Shown here: positions 16,905-26,273 of the stretch, piece by piece
Layout: the number at the start of each line of letters is the position of its first letter
How positions within the stretch are numbered: position 1 is the stretch's first letter
Assembly (NCBI RefSeq): GCF_014196805.1
Contig: NZ_JACIEI010000003.1
Location: forward strand, 1 to 64,000
Direction of reading: 5' to 3'
DNA length: 64,000 bases
Source of the DNA: Sulfitobacter undariae
GTDB taxonomy: Bacteria; Pseudomonadota; Alphaproteobacteria; Rhodobacterales; Rhodobacteraceae
Made by a program: the position numbers and the translations under genes
The notes under the pieces: generated by a model
Told to the model about the DNA's origin: nothing
Seen by the model: only the letters and a program-made list of their open reading frames with translations
Database searches by the model: none

Positions 16905-18215
16905 TTAGGCTGCCGTATTCGTATTGGCAGCTTTCTTTTTGGCCACAGGTTTGGCGGCTGGCGCATTGGTTTTCTTCGCCTCTGTGCCGTTGTTCGCGTC
17001 GATGAACTCCAAAACAAGCGGGCGGATATTTTCGCGCCAGCTTTTGCCAGCGAAAATCCCGTAATGCCCTGCGCCGTCTTCTAGGTGGCTTGCTTTTTTG
17101 CTGTCCGGCAGGCCAGTGCATAGATCAAGTGCAGCAACACATTGGCCGGGGGCCGATATGTCGTCTTTGGAACCCTCAACCGTTTTAACCGCAACGGTTG
17201 TGATCTTGCCGATATCTACTTTTTTGCCACCCACAACAAAGCGGTTGTCACCGATTTCATTGTCTTTGAAAATCCGCTCAACGGTGGACAGGTAGAACTC
17301 GGCGGTCATGTCCATCACTGCAAGATATTCGTCGTAAAATTTGTTGTGCTTGTCGTGCTCATGCGCTTCGCCGCTGGCAACGCGCTGGATTTGACCCATG
17401 AAAGCGTCGCGGTGCGTGTCGGTGTTCATCGAGATGAACGAGGTCAGTTGCAGCAAGCCCGGATAAACCTTGCGGCCCACACCTTTGTATTTAAAGCCGA
17501 CTTGCTGGATCATGGACTGTTCAAGCTGGCCCATTGTCACCGAATGGCCAAAGTCGGTCACATCGGTAGGGGAGGCGCTTGGATCAATTGGCCCACCGAT
17601 CAGGGTAAGCGAACGCGGCTGCGCTTCTGGGTCTTCTTCGGCCAGATAGGCGGTTGCGGCCAATGTCAGCGGGGCAGGCTGGCACACGGCGATCACATGT
17701 GTATCGGGTCCGAGGTGACGCATGTAGTCAACCAAACGCATGGTATAGTCTTCGATGTCGAATTTACCTGCGCTTACAGGAATGTCGCGGGCGTTGTGCC
17801 AATCTGTAATATACAGGTCACAATCGGGCAGTAGGCTGATGACGGTAGAGCGAAGCAGCGTGGCGTAATGGCCAGACATCGGAGCGACCAGCAAAACCTT
17901 ACGAGGTTTTTTGGCGCTGCCCTGTACGTCAAAGTATACCAGATCGCCGAAGTCGCCTTCCAGCTCTACCTTGGTGTTGACCACTCGGTCCGTGCCGTTT
18001 GGTCCGACGATTGTGGGGAGGTCCCAGTCAGGCTTGACGACCATACGGCTAAAGGAACGCTCTGTGACTGCGCCCCAAGCGCCCATCCACTCTAGTGCAG
18101 GGTTTGGGAACATCGAGAAGGCAGGGTAGGACGCCATCGCCGTAGCCGAAGCACCGAGCCACTGGTTTGTGTTTCGGATTGTCTCCATCATGTCGTAAGA
18201 TGCCATAAAGCGCAT
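16905..18215 (-). CDS. phaZ: Intracellular polyhydroxyalkanoate depolymerase
   Basis: The 436-residue enzyme degrades stored PHB granules. The catalytic cysteine is in VCQPAPL (Cys178), where classical lipases have Ser, as is typical of PhaZ1-type depolymerases. The PHB_depo C-terminal region continues to about residue 410. The last 25 residues (AKPVAKKKAANTN...) are Lys/Ala-rich and resemble granule-binding or DNA-binding tails. It is divergent from phaC with 113 bases between them, allowing joint control of synthesis and breakdown. The start at 18215 gives the usual family N-terminus. Confidence 0.94.
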   Translation of the reverse strand: MRFMASYDMMETIRNTNQWLGASATAMASYPAFSMFPNPALEWMGAWGAVTERSFSRMVVKPDWDLPTIVGPNGTDRVVNTKVELEGDFGDLVYFDVQGSAKKPRKVLLVAPMSGHYATLLRSTVISLLPDCDLYITDWHNARDIPVSAGKFDIEDYTMRLVDYMRHLGPDTHVIAVCQPAPLTLAATAYLAEEDPEAQPRSLTLIGGPIDPSASPTDVTDFGHSVTMGQLEQSMIQQVGFKYKGVGRKVYPGLLQLTSFISMNTDTHRDAFMGQIQRVASGEAHEHDKHNKFYDEYLAVMDMTAEFYLSTVERIFKDNEIGDNRFVVGGKKVDIGKITTVAVKTVEGSKDDISAPGQCVAALDLCTGLPDSKKASHLEDGAGHYGIFAGKSWRENIRPLVLEFIDANNGTEAKKTNAPAAKPVAKKKAANTNTAA

Positions 18216-18295
18216 TGCGGAACTCCTATCTCAAAGCCCAATTTCAGGCTACACTTAACCAAAAGACCAATAAAAAAGCCTAACCGGCGAAAATG

Positions 18296-18307
18296 CTGCA
18301 ACTGCAA
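18296..18307. promoter_or_regulatory. Near-match PhaR half-site pair between phaZ and phaC
   Basis: CTGC-AACT-GCAA matches CTGC-N3-4-GCAG (the PhaR-binding consensus reported in Paracoccus) at 7 of 8 conserved bases, 22 bases upstream of the phaC start. It is weaker than the sites before phaP and phaR. Confidence 0.3.
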
Positions 18308-18328
18308 ACATAGGGTGGAACGATTATA

Positions 18329-20134
18329 ATGACAACAAATTCCTCGAATTCTGGTGAACCGTCTGCTGAATCTTTGGCGCGAATGACTGCAAACCTTAAC
18401 AAAGTTGATGCTCTGCGCGAGCGACTGACGGCGGTAATGGTCAATCGAAACACACACCAAGCGGCACTTGATGCCCCGAATCAGGAACTGTTTGTCAAAG
18501 CGGCGCAGGCTTATATGCAAGAAGCGATGACCAATCCGGCCAAATTGATCGAGCACCAACTGGGCTTTTGGACAAAATCCGTGACGCATTTTGTCGAGGC
18601 GCAGCAGGCCTTGGCAAAGGGTACGCTTGCAGCGCCCTCAGACCGCACGCCCTCAGACCGGCGTTTTGCAAACCCCTTGTGGGAACAGCATCCCTATTTC
18701 AACTTTCTAAAACAGCAATACATGATGAACGCGGAGGCGCTGACCCAAGCTGTCGAGGACGTAGAAGAGATGGAGCCGAGCGAAAAGCAGCGGCTTAAAT
18801 ACTTCTCGCGGCAGATCATTGACATGATGAGCCCAACCAACTTTCTGGCGACCAATCCTGATGTCCTGCAACGTGCCGTCGATACCGAAGGCGAAAGCCT
18901 GATCAAAGGTCTAGAGAACCTCATCTCGGATCTAGAGGCCAACAAAGGCGAGATGGTTGTCCGTCTGGCGGATGAAAGCGCGTTTGAATTGGGCGGCAAC
19001 ATTGCCACCACGCCGGGCAAAGTGGTGTTCCGCAACCGCATGTTCGAGTTGATCCAATACACCCCCACCACCGAGAAGGTTCACGCGACACCGCTGGTTG
19101 TTTTCCCTCCGTGGATCAACAAATTCTACATTTTGGACCTGAAAGAGCAGAACTCGCTGGTCAAATGGGTGGTGGATCAGGGGTACACGCTGTTCATGGT
19201 GTCATGGATCAACCCTGACTCCAGCTACCGCGATGTGGGAATGGAGGCATATGTGGAAGAGGGGTACGTGACCGCATTTGAACAGGTCAAAGCCATCACA
19301 GGCGAAAAACAGGTCAATGCGGTGGGTTATTGTATCGCGGGCACCACTCTCAGCCTGACGTTGAGCTTGCTCAAGCAGCGCGGGGATAGCACTGTTAAAT
19401 CTGCCACCTTCTTTACCGCGCTCACGGATTTCTCTGACCAAGGAGAATTCCAGCCCTTCCTGACCAATGACTTTATCGACGGGGTAGAGGCCGAAACAGA
19501 GGATAAAGGCATTCTGCCGTCGCTTGTCATGGCGCGGACGTTTTCGTTTTTACGCTCGAATGATCTGGTTTATGGGCCTGCGGTCAAAAGCTATATGATG
19601 GGGGAAACACCGCCTGCGTTTGATCTGCTCTATTGGAACGGGGATGGCGCGAACTTGCCGCAAAAAATGGCGATGCAGTATCTACGTGGCTTGTGTCAAC
19701 GTAATGAACTGGCCGAAGGTGGGTTTGATTTATGCGGGCATCACTTGGTGCTGGATGAGGTGGATGTGCCGCTGTGTGCGATTGCCTGTGAGACAGACCA
19801 TATTGCCCCGTGGAAAGACAGCTACCGTGGCGTTCAGCAGATGGGCAGCAGCGACAAGACCTTTATCATGACCCAGTCAGGCCATATCGCAGGCATCGTG
19901 AATCCGCCCAGCAAAGGCAAATACGGTCACTATACAAATGATGATCTGTCGCTGGGCTATGAGGACTGGCAGGCAGGGGCCGATTTTACCGAAGGCTCAT
20001 GGTGGCCACGTTGGGAAGCATGGCTCAAGCCGCGATCCGGCAAGATGATTCCCGCCAGAAATCCAGGGGACGCGGGCCATGAAATTTTAGGTGACGCGCC
20101 AGGCACCTATGTTGCCGTAAAGGCAAGGGGCTGA
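18329..20134 (+). CDS. phaC: Class I polyhydroxyalkanoate synthase
   Basis: The 601-residue enzyme polymerises (R)-3-hydroxyacyl-CoA into PHA on granules. The lipase-like box is GYCIAGT with catalytic Cys335. The conserved Asp (LCAIACETDHIAPW) and His (SGHIAGIVNPP) follow in the correct order. The N-terminal domain includes NPLWEQHPYFNFLKQQY, typical of class I synthases. Length is normal. It is divergent from phaZ and followed by phaP and phaR on the same strand, each preceded by its own candidate PhaR site. No phaA or phaB is in this window. Confidence 0.97.
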   Translation: MTTNSSNSGEPSAESLARMTANLNKVDALRERLTAVMVNRNTHQAALDAPNQELFVKAAQAYMQEAMTNPAKLIEHQLGFWTKSVTHFVEAQQALAKGTLAAPSDRTPSDRRFANPLWEQHPYFNFLKQQYMMNAEALTQAVEDVEEMEPSEKQRLKYFSRQIIDMMSPTNFLATNPDVLQRAVDTEGESLIKGLENLISDLEANKGEMVVRLADESAFELGGNIATTPGKVVFRNRMFELIQYTPTTEKVHATPLVVFPPWINKFYILDLKEQNSLVKWVVDQGYTLFMVSWINPDSSYRDVGMEAYVEEGYVTAFEQVKAITGEKQVNAVGYCIAGTTLSLTLSLLKQRGDSTVKSATFFTALTDFSDQGEFQPFLTNDFIDGVEAETEDKGILPSLVMARTFSFLRSNDLVYGPAVKSYMMGETPPAFDLLYWNGDGANLPQKMAMQYLRGLCQRNELAEGGFDLCGHHLVLDEVDVPLCAIACETDHIAPWKDSYRGVQQMGSSDKTFIMTQSGHIAGIVNPPSKGKYGHYTNDDLSLGYEDWQAGADFTEGSWWPRWEAWLKPRSGKMIPARNPGDAGHEILGDAPGTYVAVKARG

Positions 20135-20170
20135 TTTTTAAGGCGGTTTAAGAATGGCCATGGGGAAATG

Positions 20171-20181
20171 CTGCGGTGCAG
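20171..20181. promoter_or_regulatory. Candidate PhaR operator before phaP
   Basis: CTGCGGTGCAG fits CTGC-N3-GCAG exactly, 133 bases upstream of the phaP start. PhaR from related species binds this motif and represses phasin until granules form. The site is in the 179-base gap between phaC and phaP, where the phaP promoter must lie. Confidence 0.55.
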
Positions 20182-20313
20182 AAAAAGCTTGCAATGCCGC
20201 GCTGCAGCATGTAGAGATTACGCAGACGCAGAAACTTGGATGACCCAAGGGCATGCGAAGCAAATTACGAAGGGGCAATACTGCTCCGACGATGCAAACA
20301 AAGGAATACTCTG

Positions 20314-20763
20314 ATGGCTACTGCAACTACACCAGACATGACAGCAATGCTCAAAGACATGATGGGCGCATTTCCTGTGGACACAACTTCCATGGAAGCA
20401 TCTTTCAAAACATCCGCAACTCTGAACGAAAAATTGTCCGGCGTTGCGCTGACAGCTGTTGAAAAATCCACAGAAATCTCTTCCAAGTGGACAAAAGACA
20501 CCGTTACCAAGCTGACCGAAATGGCAAAAGCCAAATCCGAGCCAGCAGATTACGCAAAAGCAATGTCCGACTTCGCAACTGCTTACTCCGAAGCCGCAGC
20601 AGAGCACATGTCTGCTTTCGCTGAAGTTGCGAAAAAAGTACAAGCTGACACAGTTGAACTGATGATGGCTGCTGGCAAAGACATGTCTGCCGAAGCACAA
20701 ACCGCAATGACCAAAGCGACTGGCGACGTTCAAGCCGCTGCGAAAAAAGCGACATCTAAATAA
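20314..20763 (+). CDS. phaP: Phasin, PHA granule-associated protein
   Basis: The start is ATG 20314, with AAGGAA seven bases upstream; a longer frame to 20236 runs through untranslated leader. The 149-residue product has no signal peptide and is almost wholly helical and rich in Ala, Lys and Glu. Heptad-like sequence runs through residues 45-140 (SSKWTKDTVTKLTEMAKAK, then EVAKKVQADTVELMMAAGKDM), as in phasin_2 proteins that coat PHA granules. Its codons favour a small set of preferred triplets, consistent with high expression. It lies between phaC and phaR. Confidence 0.92.
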   Translation: MATATTPDMTAMLKDMMGAFPVDTTSMEASFKTSATLNEKLSGVALTAVEKSTEISSKWTKDTVTKLTEMAKAKSEPADYAKAMSDFATAYSEAAAEHMSAFAEVAKKVQADTVELMMAAGKDMSAEAQTAMTKATGDVQAAAKKATSK

Positions 20764-20811
20764 GTCTGGATGCCAGACTGAAAGTGCTCCTTTCGGGGGG
20801 CGCAAAATAAG

Positions 20812-20847
20812 GAAGGGTGGGCTGATTGCAGCGCACCCTTTCTTTTT
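20812..20847 (+). terminator. Intrinsic terminator after phaP
   Basis: AAGGGTG (20813-20819) pairs with CACCCTT (20834-20840), followed after one mismatch by an inner GCTG/CAGC pair and a four-base loop. TCTTTTTG follows. It should end much of the phaP transcript before phaR. Confidence 0.75.
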
Positions 20848-20865
20848 GTGAATGTGGGGTCTAGG

Positions 20866-20876
20866 CTGCACTGCAG
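20866..20876. promoter_or_regulatory. Candidate PhaR operator before phaR
   Basis: CTGCACTGCAG fits CTGC-N3-GCAG exactly and lies 24 bases upstream of the phaR start. It would allow autorepression, as described for Paracoccus PhaR. Confidence 0.6.
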
Positions 20877-20899
20877 CACATGTTTTCGGAGGAAACCAA

Positions 20900-21454
20900 A
20901 TGACAGCAACGGGCAAACCCCTTCTGATCAAAAGATACGCCAGCAGACGCCTCTATAATACCGAGACAAGCGACTATGTGACGCTTGATGATATTGCGGG
21001 ATTTATCCGTGATGGCCGTGAGGTAAAGATCATTGATCTGAAATCCGGTGATGACCTAACCCGTCAATATCTGTTGCAAATCATTGCTGAACACGAAAGC
21101 CGTGGCGAAAGCGTGCTGCCTTTGGATGTGCTGAATGATCTGGTGCGCAGTTATATGACAGGCAAAGTCAGCGTTGTGCCAGAGTTTCTAGAGCAGTCCT
21201 TTGCTATGCTGCGCGATGGTCAGGCCAAAGTGATGGAAAACATCACCACTTTGAACCCGCTGTCCAAGATGCCCGGCTTTGACGCGATGCAAGCGCAGCA
21301 AGAAGTTTTCATGAAGGCGATGACCGGCGGCTGGAACGGTGGCACAACCCCCAGCGCCGAAGCGGAAAAGCCGAAACAAGATAGTGCCGAAGATCTGGCT
21401 GCTATCAAACGTCAATTGGCCGAGTTGCAAGAGAAGCTGTCTAAGCTGAAGTAA
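20900..21454 (+). CDS. phaR: PHA-responsive transcriptional repressor
   Basis: The start is ATG 20900, preceded by GGAGGAAA. The 184-residue product begins with the PHB/PHA accumulation regulator DNA-binding domain (LLIKRYASRRLYNTETSDYVTLDDI) and the second domain around residues 60-110 (LTRQYLLQIIAEHESRG and LDVLNDLVRSYM). A Gln/Glu/Lys-rich coiled-coil tail ends the protein. PhaR binds PHA granules and releases phaP and phaR promoters when polymer is present. It stands after phaP and before a bidirectional terminator. Confidence 0.94.
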   Translation: MTATGKPLLIKRYASRRLYNTETSDYVTLDDIAGFIRDGREVKIIDLKSGDDLTRQYLLQIIAEHESRGESVLPLDVLNDLVRSYMTGKVSVVPEFLEQSFAMLRDGQAKVMENITTLNPLSKMPGFDAMQAQQEVFMKAMTGGWNGGTTPSAEAEKPKQDSAEDLAAIKRQLAELQEKLSKLK

Positions 21455-21480
21455 TGCCTGTTATCTGAACAAGCGGTGAT

Positions 21481-21506
21481 AAGGCGGGGTTAACCCCGCC
21501 TTTTTT
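21481..21506. terminator. Bidirectional intrinsic terminator (phaR / polyamine operon)
   Basis: AAGGCGGGGTTAACCCCGCC is a perfect palindrome, followed by TTTTTT on the plus strand. On the minus strand the A-run becomes only a short U-run. It sits between the convergent phaR and the oxidoreductase at 21523. Confidence 0.85.
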
Positions 21507-21522
21507 ATTGCTCGCAGCCGCG

Positions 21523-22824
21523 CTAAACGCCCAAACGGTCCCGCAGCGCGTACCATGTCATGGCAAGCACCAAAAGCGGGCTACGCGCGGCAGGTCCGCC
21601 GGGGAAGGGTGTGCAGGGTAGGGCGGCAAGTGTATCAAAGCCGTCACCATCGCCCTGAATGGCACGCGCCATCAATTGCCCTGCGTGGGTCGCGGTGCCG
21701 ACGCCGTGACCGGAATAGCCAGAGGCCGATAGGATGTTTTTGTCGCGCATCAGATAGGGCAGGCGCTTCATCGTAATGCCCAACGTGCCGCCCCACGCAT
21801 AGTCGATCTTCACATCGCTGAGAGAGGGAAAGACAACCGACATCGGTTTGCGCACCTTGGCGGCGATGTCTGCGGGGAAACGGTAGCCATAGCTTTCACC
21901 GCCGCCAAACAGCAGGCGGCTATCATGGCTGAGGCGGAAATAGTTGACCACAAAGCGGCTGTCGGCCACGGCCACGTCACGCGGTAGCACGTCCTTGATA
22001 CGGTCACCCAAGGGTTCGGTTGCGGCGATGAAATTATTGATTGGCATCACCCGTGCGGCGACACGGCGGTTTAACCCGCCCAGATAGCCATTGCAGGCAA
22101 GGATCACGTGATCCGCCACCACATGGCCCCCATCGGTATGGACCGTCGCGGGAGTGCCTTCATCGATGGTATGCACGGCGCTTCGCTCAAATATCTGGAC
22201 GCCAGCAGCGACAGCAGCGCGGGCCAAACCCAGTGCATAGTTCAGCGGATGCAGATGCGCTGCGCCCATATCCAAGGTGCCACCACGATAATCAGGCGAA
22301 GGGCAGACAGATTGTAACGCCGCATGGTCCAGCGTTTCAATTTCATCATAGCCGTATTTCTTGGAAAGATGCTCGGCGTATGTGTGCAGGTGGCGCACTT
22401 CGCTATCGCTAGACCCCGTATGCGCGACACCCGGCTTCAGATGGCAGTCGATCTGGTGTTCCGCGATCAAGGATTTAACAAGGGCTTTGGCGTCTTCGGC
22501 CAAGGCCCACAGCTTTGCCGCCTGCGCGTCCCCGACCATCGTTTCCAGCGCATCCTGCTCAGCGCGCTGCCCCGAGCCAAGCTGCCCCCCGTTACGCCCA
22601 GAGGCGCCAAAACCGACGCGCTGCGCCTCCAGCAAGATCACGCTCCGCCCTGCTTGGGCCAAATGTAATGCAGCGGATAGACCAGTGTAGCCGCCGCCCA
22701 CAATACAAACATCAGCCTTTTGCGCCCCTTTCAAAGGGGAAAAAGGCTGTGTTGGTGTGGCCGTGGCGGCATACCAACTAGTAGGGTATTCGCCACGGCG
22801 ATCATTTGCATAGAGCAAGTTCAT
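21523..22824 (-). CDS. FAD-dependent amine oxidoreductase (PuuB/OrdL-like)
   Basis: The 433-residue DAO-family flavoenzyme has the dinucleotide site VCIVGGGYTGLSAALHLA at about residues 40-57, then SGRNGGQLGSGQR, a FAD-contact region typical of gamma-glutamylputrescine oxidase-like proteins. GYSGHGVGTATHAGQL lies close to the C-terminus. With the two glutamine-synthetase-like genes and GATase upstream it fits a Puu-type route: glutamylation of an amine, oxidation, then hydrolysis. It is the last gene of the minus-strand operon. The exact substrate amine is not determined. Confidence 0.88.
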   Translation of the reverse strand: MNLLYANDRRGEYPTSWYAATATPTQPFSPLKGAQKADVCIVGGGYTGLSAALHLAQAGRSVILLEAQRVGFGASGRNGGQLGSGQRAEQDALETMVGDAQAAKLWALAEDAKALVKSLIAEHQIDCHLKPGVAHTGSSDSEVRHLHTYAEHLSKKYGYDEIETLDHAALQSVCPSPDYRGGTLDMGAAHLHPLNYALGLARAAVAAGVQIFERSAVHTIDEGTPATVHTDGGHVVADHVILACNGYLGGLNRRVAARVMPINNFIAATEPLGDRIKDVLPRDVAVADSRFVVNYFRLSHDSRLLFGGGESYGYRFPADIAAKVRKPMSVVFPSLSDVKIDYAWGGTLGITMKRLPYLMRDKNILSASGYSGHGVGTATHAGQLMARAIQGDGDGFDTLAALPCTPFPGGPAARSPLLVLAMTWYALRDRLGV

Positions 22825-22857
22825 GGGAAGGCCTTTGTGTAAAGTTCGCGTGCAGGA

Positions 22858-24216
22858 TCAGACGTTCAGCAGCAGATGTTCACGCTCCCAAGGCGAAATG
22901 ACCTGCAAGAATTCGTCATATTCCGCTGTCTTCACGATGGTATAGACACGTGCAAATTCAGGTCCCAAAATTTCATGCAAGGCGGTAGCTTCTTGGAAAA
23001 CACCCAGCGCTTCGCCCATAGTGCGCGGGATATCCCCATCGCCCTCATAGGCATCGCCTTTGAATTCGGCCATTGGCATCTTGGCTTCTTTCAGGCCCAG
23101 ATAGCCGCAGGCCAGCGACGCCGCGATGCCCAGATAGGGGTTGCAATCCATCCCTGCCAAACGGTTTTCAACCCGCCGCGCATTGGAGCTGGAGAGCGGC
23201 ACGCGGATGCCAGTGGTGCGGTTATCACGACCCCATTCCAGATTGATAGGGGCTGCGTGGTCTTTTACATAACGGCGATAGCTGTTCACATAGGGGGCCA
23301 TCACAGCAAGAGCCGCAGGCATGTGGTTTTGCAGACCTGCGATGAAATGCATAAACGGCGGCGTTTCGCCCCCATCCTCGTCCGAGAACAGGTTTCTGCC
23401 GGTTTTCATATCCAGCACCGAATGATGAATATGCATCGCCGATCCCGGCTCATCCGCGATGGGTTTTGCCATAAAGGTGGCATAACAATCGTGACGCATG
23501 GCTGCTTCGCGGATCAGGCGCTTGAAGTAAAACACTTCATCCGCCAGCTTTACAGGATCGCCGTGCAGGAGGTTGATTTCCAACTGACCAGCGCCGCCTT
23601 CTTGGGTGATGCCATCAATCTCAAAACCTTGCGCTTCGGCAAAGTCATAGATGTCGTCAATAACGGGGCCAAATTCATCCACAGCCGTCATAGAATAGGC
23701 CTGACGCGCCGCAGCAGGACGGCCCGAGCGGCCCATCATCGGCTTGATCTCTTGTGCAGGGTCCAGATTACGCGCTGTCAGGTAAAACTCCATCTCTGGC
23801 GCGACAACGGGTTCCCAGCCTTCGGCGTGGTATAGATCAACAACACGCTTCAGCACGTTACGCGGACTGAATGGCACCACATCGCCATTGCGATCATAGG
23901 CGTCATGGATGATTTGCAACGTCCAGTCTGCGGTCCACGGGGCTGCGGTTGCAGTGGACATATCGGGGCGCAGGATCATGTCGCGCTCGATAAAACCCTC
24001 AGAACCAGCGGCGTCGCCCCATTCCCCCGTGATGGTCTGGTAAAAGATGCTGTCGGGGAGGTGGAAACTGTCTTGGCGTGCGAATTTGGAGGCAGGTACG
24101 GCTTTTCCGCGCGCAATGCCGGGTAGGTCGGGGACGATACATTCAACCTCGTCCAGACGTCTGTCTTTCAGGAATTCTTGTGCTGCCGCAGGCAGGTTAT
24201 CTTTCCAATCGGCCAT
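22858..24216 (-). CDS. Glutamine synthetase-family ligase (gamma-glutamylpolyamine-type)
   Basis: The 452-residue protein has the GS C-terminal catalytic domain: GGAGQLEINLLHGD, GSAMHIHHSVLDMKTG, and NLEWGRDNRTTGIRVPL with the conserved NRT...R. The N-terminal beta-grasp domain is short (ECIVPDLPGIARGKAVPASKF). Family members of this type (PuuA-like) join glutamate to amines. The ATG overlaps the stop of the upstream GATase gene by one base (TAATG), so translation is coupled. Whether this copy prefers putrescine, other polyamines or ethanolamine is unknown. Confidence 0.88.
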   Translation of the reverse strand: MADWKDNLPAAAQEFLKDRRLDEVECIVPDLPGIARGKAVPASKFARQDSFHLPDSIFYQTITGEWGDAAGSEGFIERDMILRPDMSTATAAPWTADWTLQIIHDAYDRNGDVVPFSPRNVLKRVVDLYHAEGWEPVVAPEMEFYLTARNLDPAQEIKPMMGRSGRPAAARQAYSMTAVDEFGPVIDDIYDFAEAQGFEIDGITQEGGAGQLEINLLHGDPVKLADEVFYFKRLIREAAMRHDCYATFMAKPIADEPGSAMHIHHSVLDMKTGRNLFSDEDGGETPPFMHFIAGLQNHMPAALAVMAPYVNSYRRYVKDHAAPINLEWGRDNRTTGIRVPLSSSNARRVENRLAGMDCNPYLGIAASLACGYLGLKEAKMPMAEFKGDAYEGDGDIPRTMGEALGVFQEATALHEILGPEFARVYTIVKTAEYDEFLQVISPWEREHLLLNV

Positions 24217-24899
24217 TAGGCCCTCGCTTTGCTTTTAAAAAATTGCGCCATATGGGCGGCGATGTCGGTACGGTCTAAAGGTTGATCAAGTTTGGTGCTG
24301 GCGTCTGCCAGCTGTGCATCTGGTACCACGCCAATGCCCCGTGACTTGATCAACCCATCGACAAATTCGGGGCTGAACTCGGGGTGCGGTTGTACTGTCC
24401 AGATGTTGTCGCCGTAGGCCAGCATGGCATTGGCGCAAAAATCTGACGACCCGACAACACGCGCACCTGTCGGCAATTGCGTCACCTGATCCTGATGCCA
24501 TGCATTCAGGGCAACTGTTTTGCCGTCCAATGTGTATTCGGTGCGCCCGACCGACCAGCCGTCTTTAAACTTTTCCACCTTGCCGCCCAAAGCTTGGGCA
24601 ATGATCTGGTGGCCAAAGCAAACGCCGATCAGGGGTTTGTCAGCGGAATTGATATCGCGGATCAGGTTCTCCAGTGGCGGTATCCACGCGTGGTCCTCAT
24701 AGGCACCGTGTTTGGAGCCTGTGATCAACCAGCCGTCGGCCTCTTGGGCGCTTGCGGGAAATTCACCATCCACAACCGAATAGGTCTGGAAGGTGAAATC
24801 ATTACCGGCGAGCAGGGTGACGAACATTTCGTCGTAGTTGCCCATGGCCTCGATCATCCCATCGGGAGAATGGCCTGCGCGAAGAATTCCAATTTTCAT
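24216..24899 (-). CDS. Class I glutamine amidotransferase-like protein
   Basis: The 227-residue protein has the triad GATase fold: KPLIGVCFGHQIIAQALGG (nucleophile Cys in GVCFGHQ, near residue 94) and VQPHPEFSPEFVDGL with the His-x-Glu pair (about 172-174). In Puu pathways a related enzyme hydrolyses the gamma-glutamyl product. The present one resembles the stand-alone GMP-synthase-like GATases more than E. coli PuuD, so a different hydrolytic or signalling use is possible. It starts five bases after the stop of the second GS-family gene. Confidence 0.85.
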   Translation of the reverse strand: MKIGILRAGHSPDGMIEAMGNYDEMFVTLLAGNDFTFQTYSVVDGEFPASAQEADGWLITGSKHGAYEDHAWIPPLENLIRDINSADKPLIGVCFGHQIIAQALGGKVEKFKDGWSVGRTEYTLDGKTVALNAWHQDQVTQLPTGARVVGSSDFCANAMLAYGDNIWTVQPHPEFSPEFVDGLIKSRGIGVVPDAQLADASTKLDQPLDRTDIAAHMAQFFKSKARA

Positions 24900-24904
24900 G
24901 TTAA

Positions 24905-26239
24905 TTACACCGTATCCAGATAAATTTCGGCCTGCTCGGCCGGACTAAGCTCTGCCATATAGTGTAGCTCTTGGCGCTTTGTCAGAACAAGGTTTTCGAT
25001 CAACTCTGGTGCAAATATTCGTGCAACGGCTGCGTCTTGTGCAAAAGCGTCGATGGCGGTTTGCCATGTGTTCGGGATTTGCGGAAGATCAGCTGCATAG
25101 GCATTGCCCGTGATGGGCGCTGGAGGCTCTTTGCCGTCTTCGATGCCGTTGATTGCGGCACCCAGCACAGCGGCCAGCATGAGGTAGGGGTTCACATCGC
25201 CGCCGGATACGCGGTGTTCAATCCGCCTTGCGGTATGCGCGCCAGAAGGGATGCGAATGGATGACGTGCGGTTTTCGTAGGCCCAGCTGACACCCGTAGG
25301 TGCATGACTGCCCGGCACCATCCGGTCAAAACTATTGGCATGCGGGGCAAAGATCAGCGCCGATCCCGCCATCGCCTCCATGCAGCCCGCAACGGCATGG
25401 CGCATCATATCTGTGCCTTCAGGGCCGCCGTTATCAAAGACGTTATTGCCGTCCGTGTCTAACACCGAGAAATGTGTGTGCAGACCTGATCCCGCGTAGT
25501 CCTCATAGGGTTTCGCCATAAAGCTGGCTGCAAATCCGTGACGGCGGGCAAGACCACGGACCAGCATTTTGAACAGCCACGCATCATCGGCAGCACGCAA
25601 TGCATCGTCGCAATGCATCATGTTGATTTCAAACTGACCCAGACCCGCCTCGGAGATCGCCGTATCTGCGGGAATGTCCATTTCTTCACAAGCGTCATAA
25701 AGATCGGTGAAAAACTGATCAAACTGGTCAAGCGCACGGATGCTGAGTGTTTCAGCGCCCTTGCGGCGCTTGCCTGATCTCTCAGAAGGGGGGATTTGCA
25801 GCTTGCGACCGGAATCGTCAATCAAGAAGAACTCAAGCTCCACCGCGCAAACAGGGGTAAGCCCGCGTGCTTTAAATCGGTCCAGCACAGCCCGCAAAGC
25901 GTGACGGGGATCGCCTGCATAGGGGCGGCCATCGTCGTGGAACATCCAGATTGGTAACAAACCAGAAGGCGATTCCAGCCAAGGCATTGGCATAAAGCCA
26001 CGCTCGGTCGGTTTGAGTACGCCGTCGCGGTCGCCGCTGTCAAATACCAGCGGGCTATCTTCGATATCCTCGCCCCAGATATCAAGGTTGAGCACGGAGA
26101 ATGGAAAGCGGGTGCCGTCCTGCGTGATTTTATCTGCAAAGCGTGTGGGAATACGTTTGCCGCGAGGCACGCCATTGAGGTCAGCAGCGGCCACACGGAT
26201 TGTGCGGACATTAGGGTTTTTACGAAGCCAGTTGTGCAT
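24905..26239 (-). CDS. Glutamine synthetase-family ligase, second copy
   Basis: The 444-residue paralogue of the gene at 22858 shows the same catalytic landmarks (EAGLGQFEINMMHCDD, GSGLHTHFSVLDTDG, WAYENRTSSIRIPSG) and the same truncated N-terminal domain (IRVAAADLNGVPRGKRIPTRF). The two differ enough (about 30 percent by eye) to suggest different substrates. It is the first enzyme gene downstream of the ABC permeases. The 97-base gap before it contains an inverted repeat, so it may have an internal promoter. Confidence 0.87.
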   Translation of the reverse strand: MHNWLRKNPNVRTIRVAAADLNGVPRGKRIPTRFADKITQDGTRFPFSVLNLDIWGEDIEDSPLVFDSGDRDGVLKPTERGFMPMPWLESPSGLLPIWMFHDDGRPYAGDPRHALRAVLDRFKARGLTPVCAVELEFFLIDDSGRKLQIPPSERSGKRRKGAETLSIRALDQFDQFFTDLYDACEEMDIPADTAISEAGLGQFEINMMHCDDALRAADDAWLFKMLVRGLARRHGFAASFMAKPYEDYAGSGLHTHFSVLDTDGNNVFDNGGPEGTDMMRHAVAGCMEAMAGSALIFAPHANSFDRMVPGSHAPTGVSWAYENRTSSIRIPSGAHTARRIEHRVSGGDVNPYLMLAAVLGAAINGIEDGKEPPAPITGNAYAADLPQIPNTWQTAIDAFAQDAAVARIFAPELIENLVLTKRQELHYMAELSPAEQAEIYLDTV

Positions 26240-26273
26240 AGGTCACCATTTGGTGCGCTGGCACAATACAATA

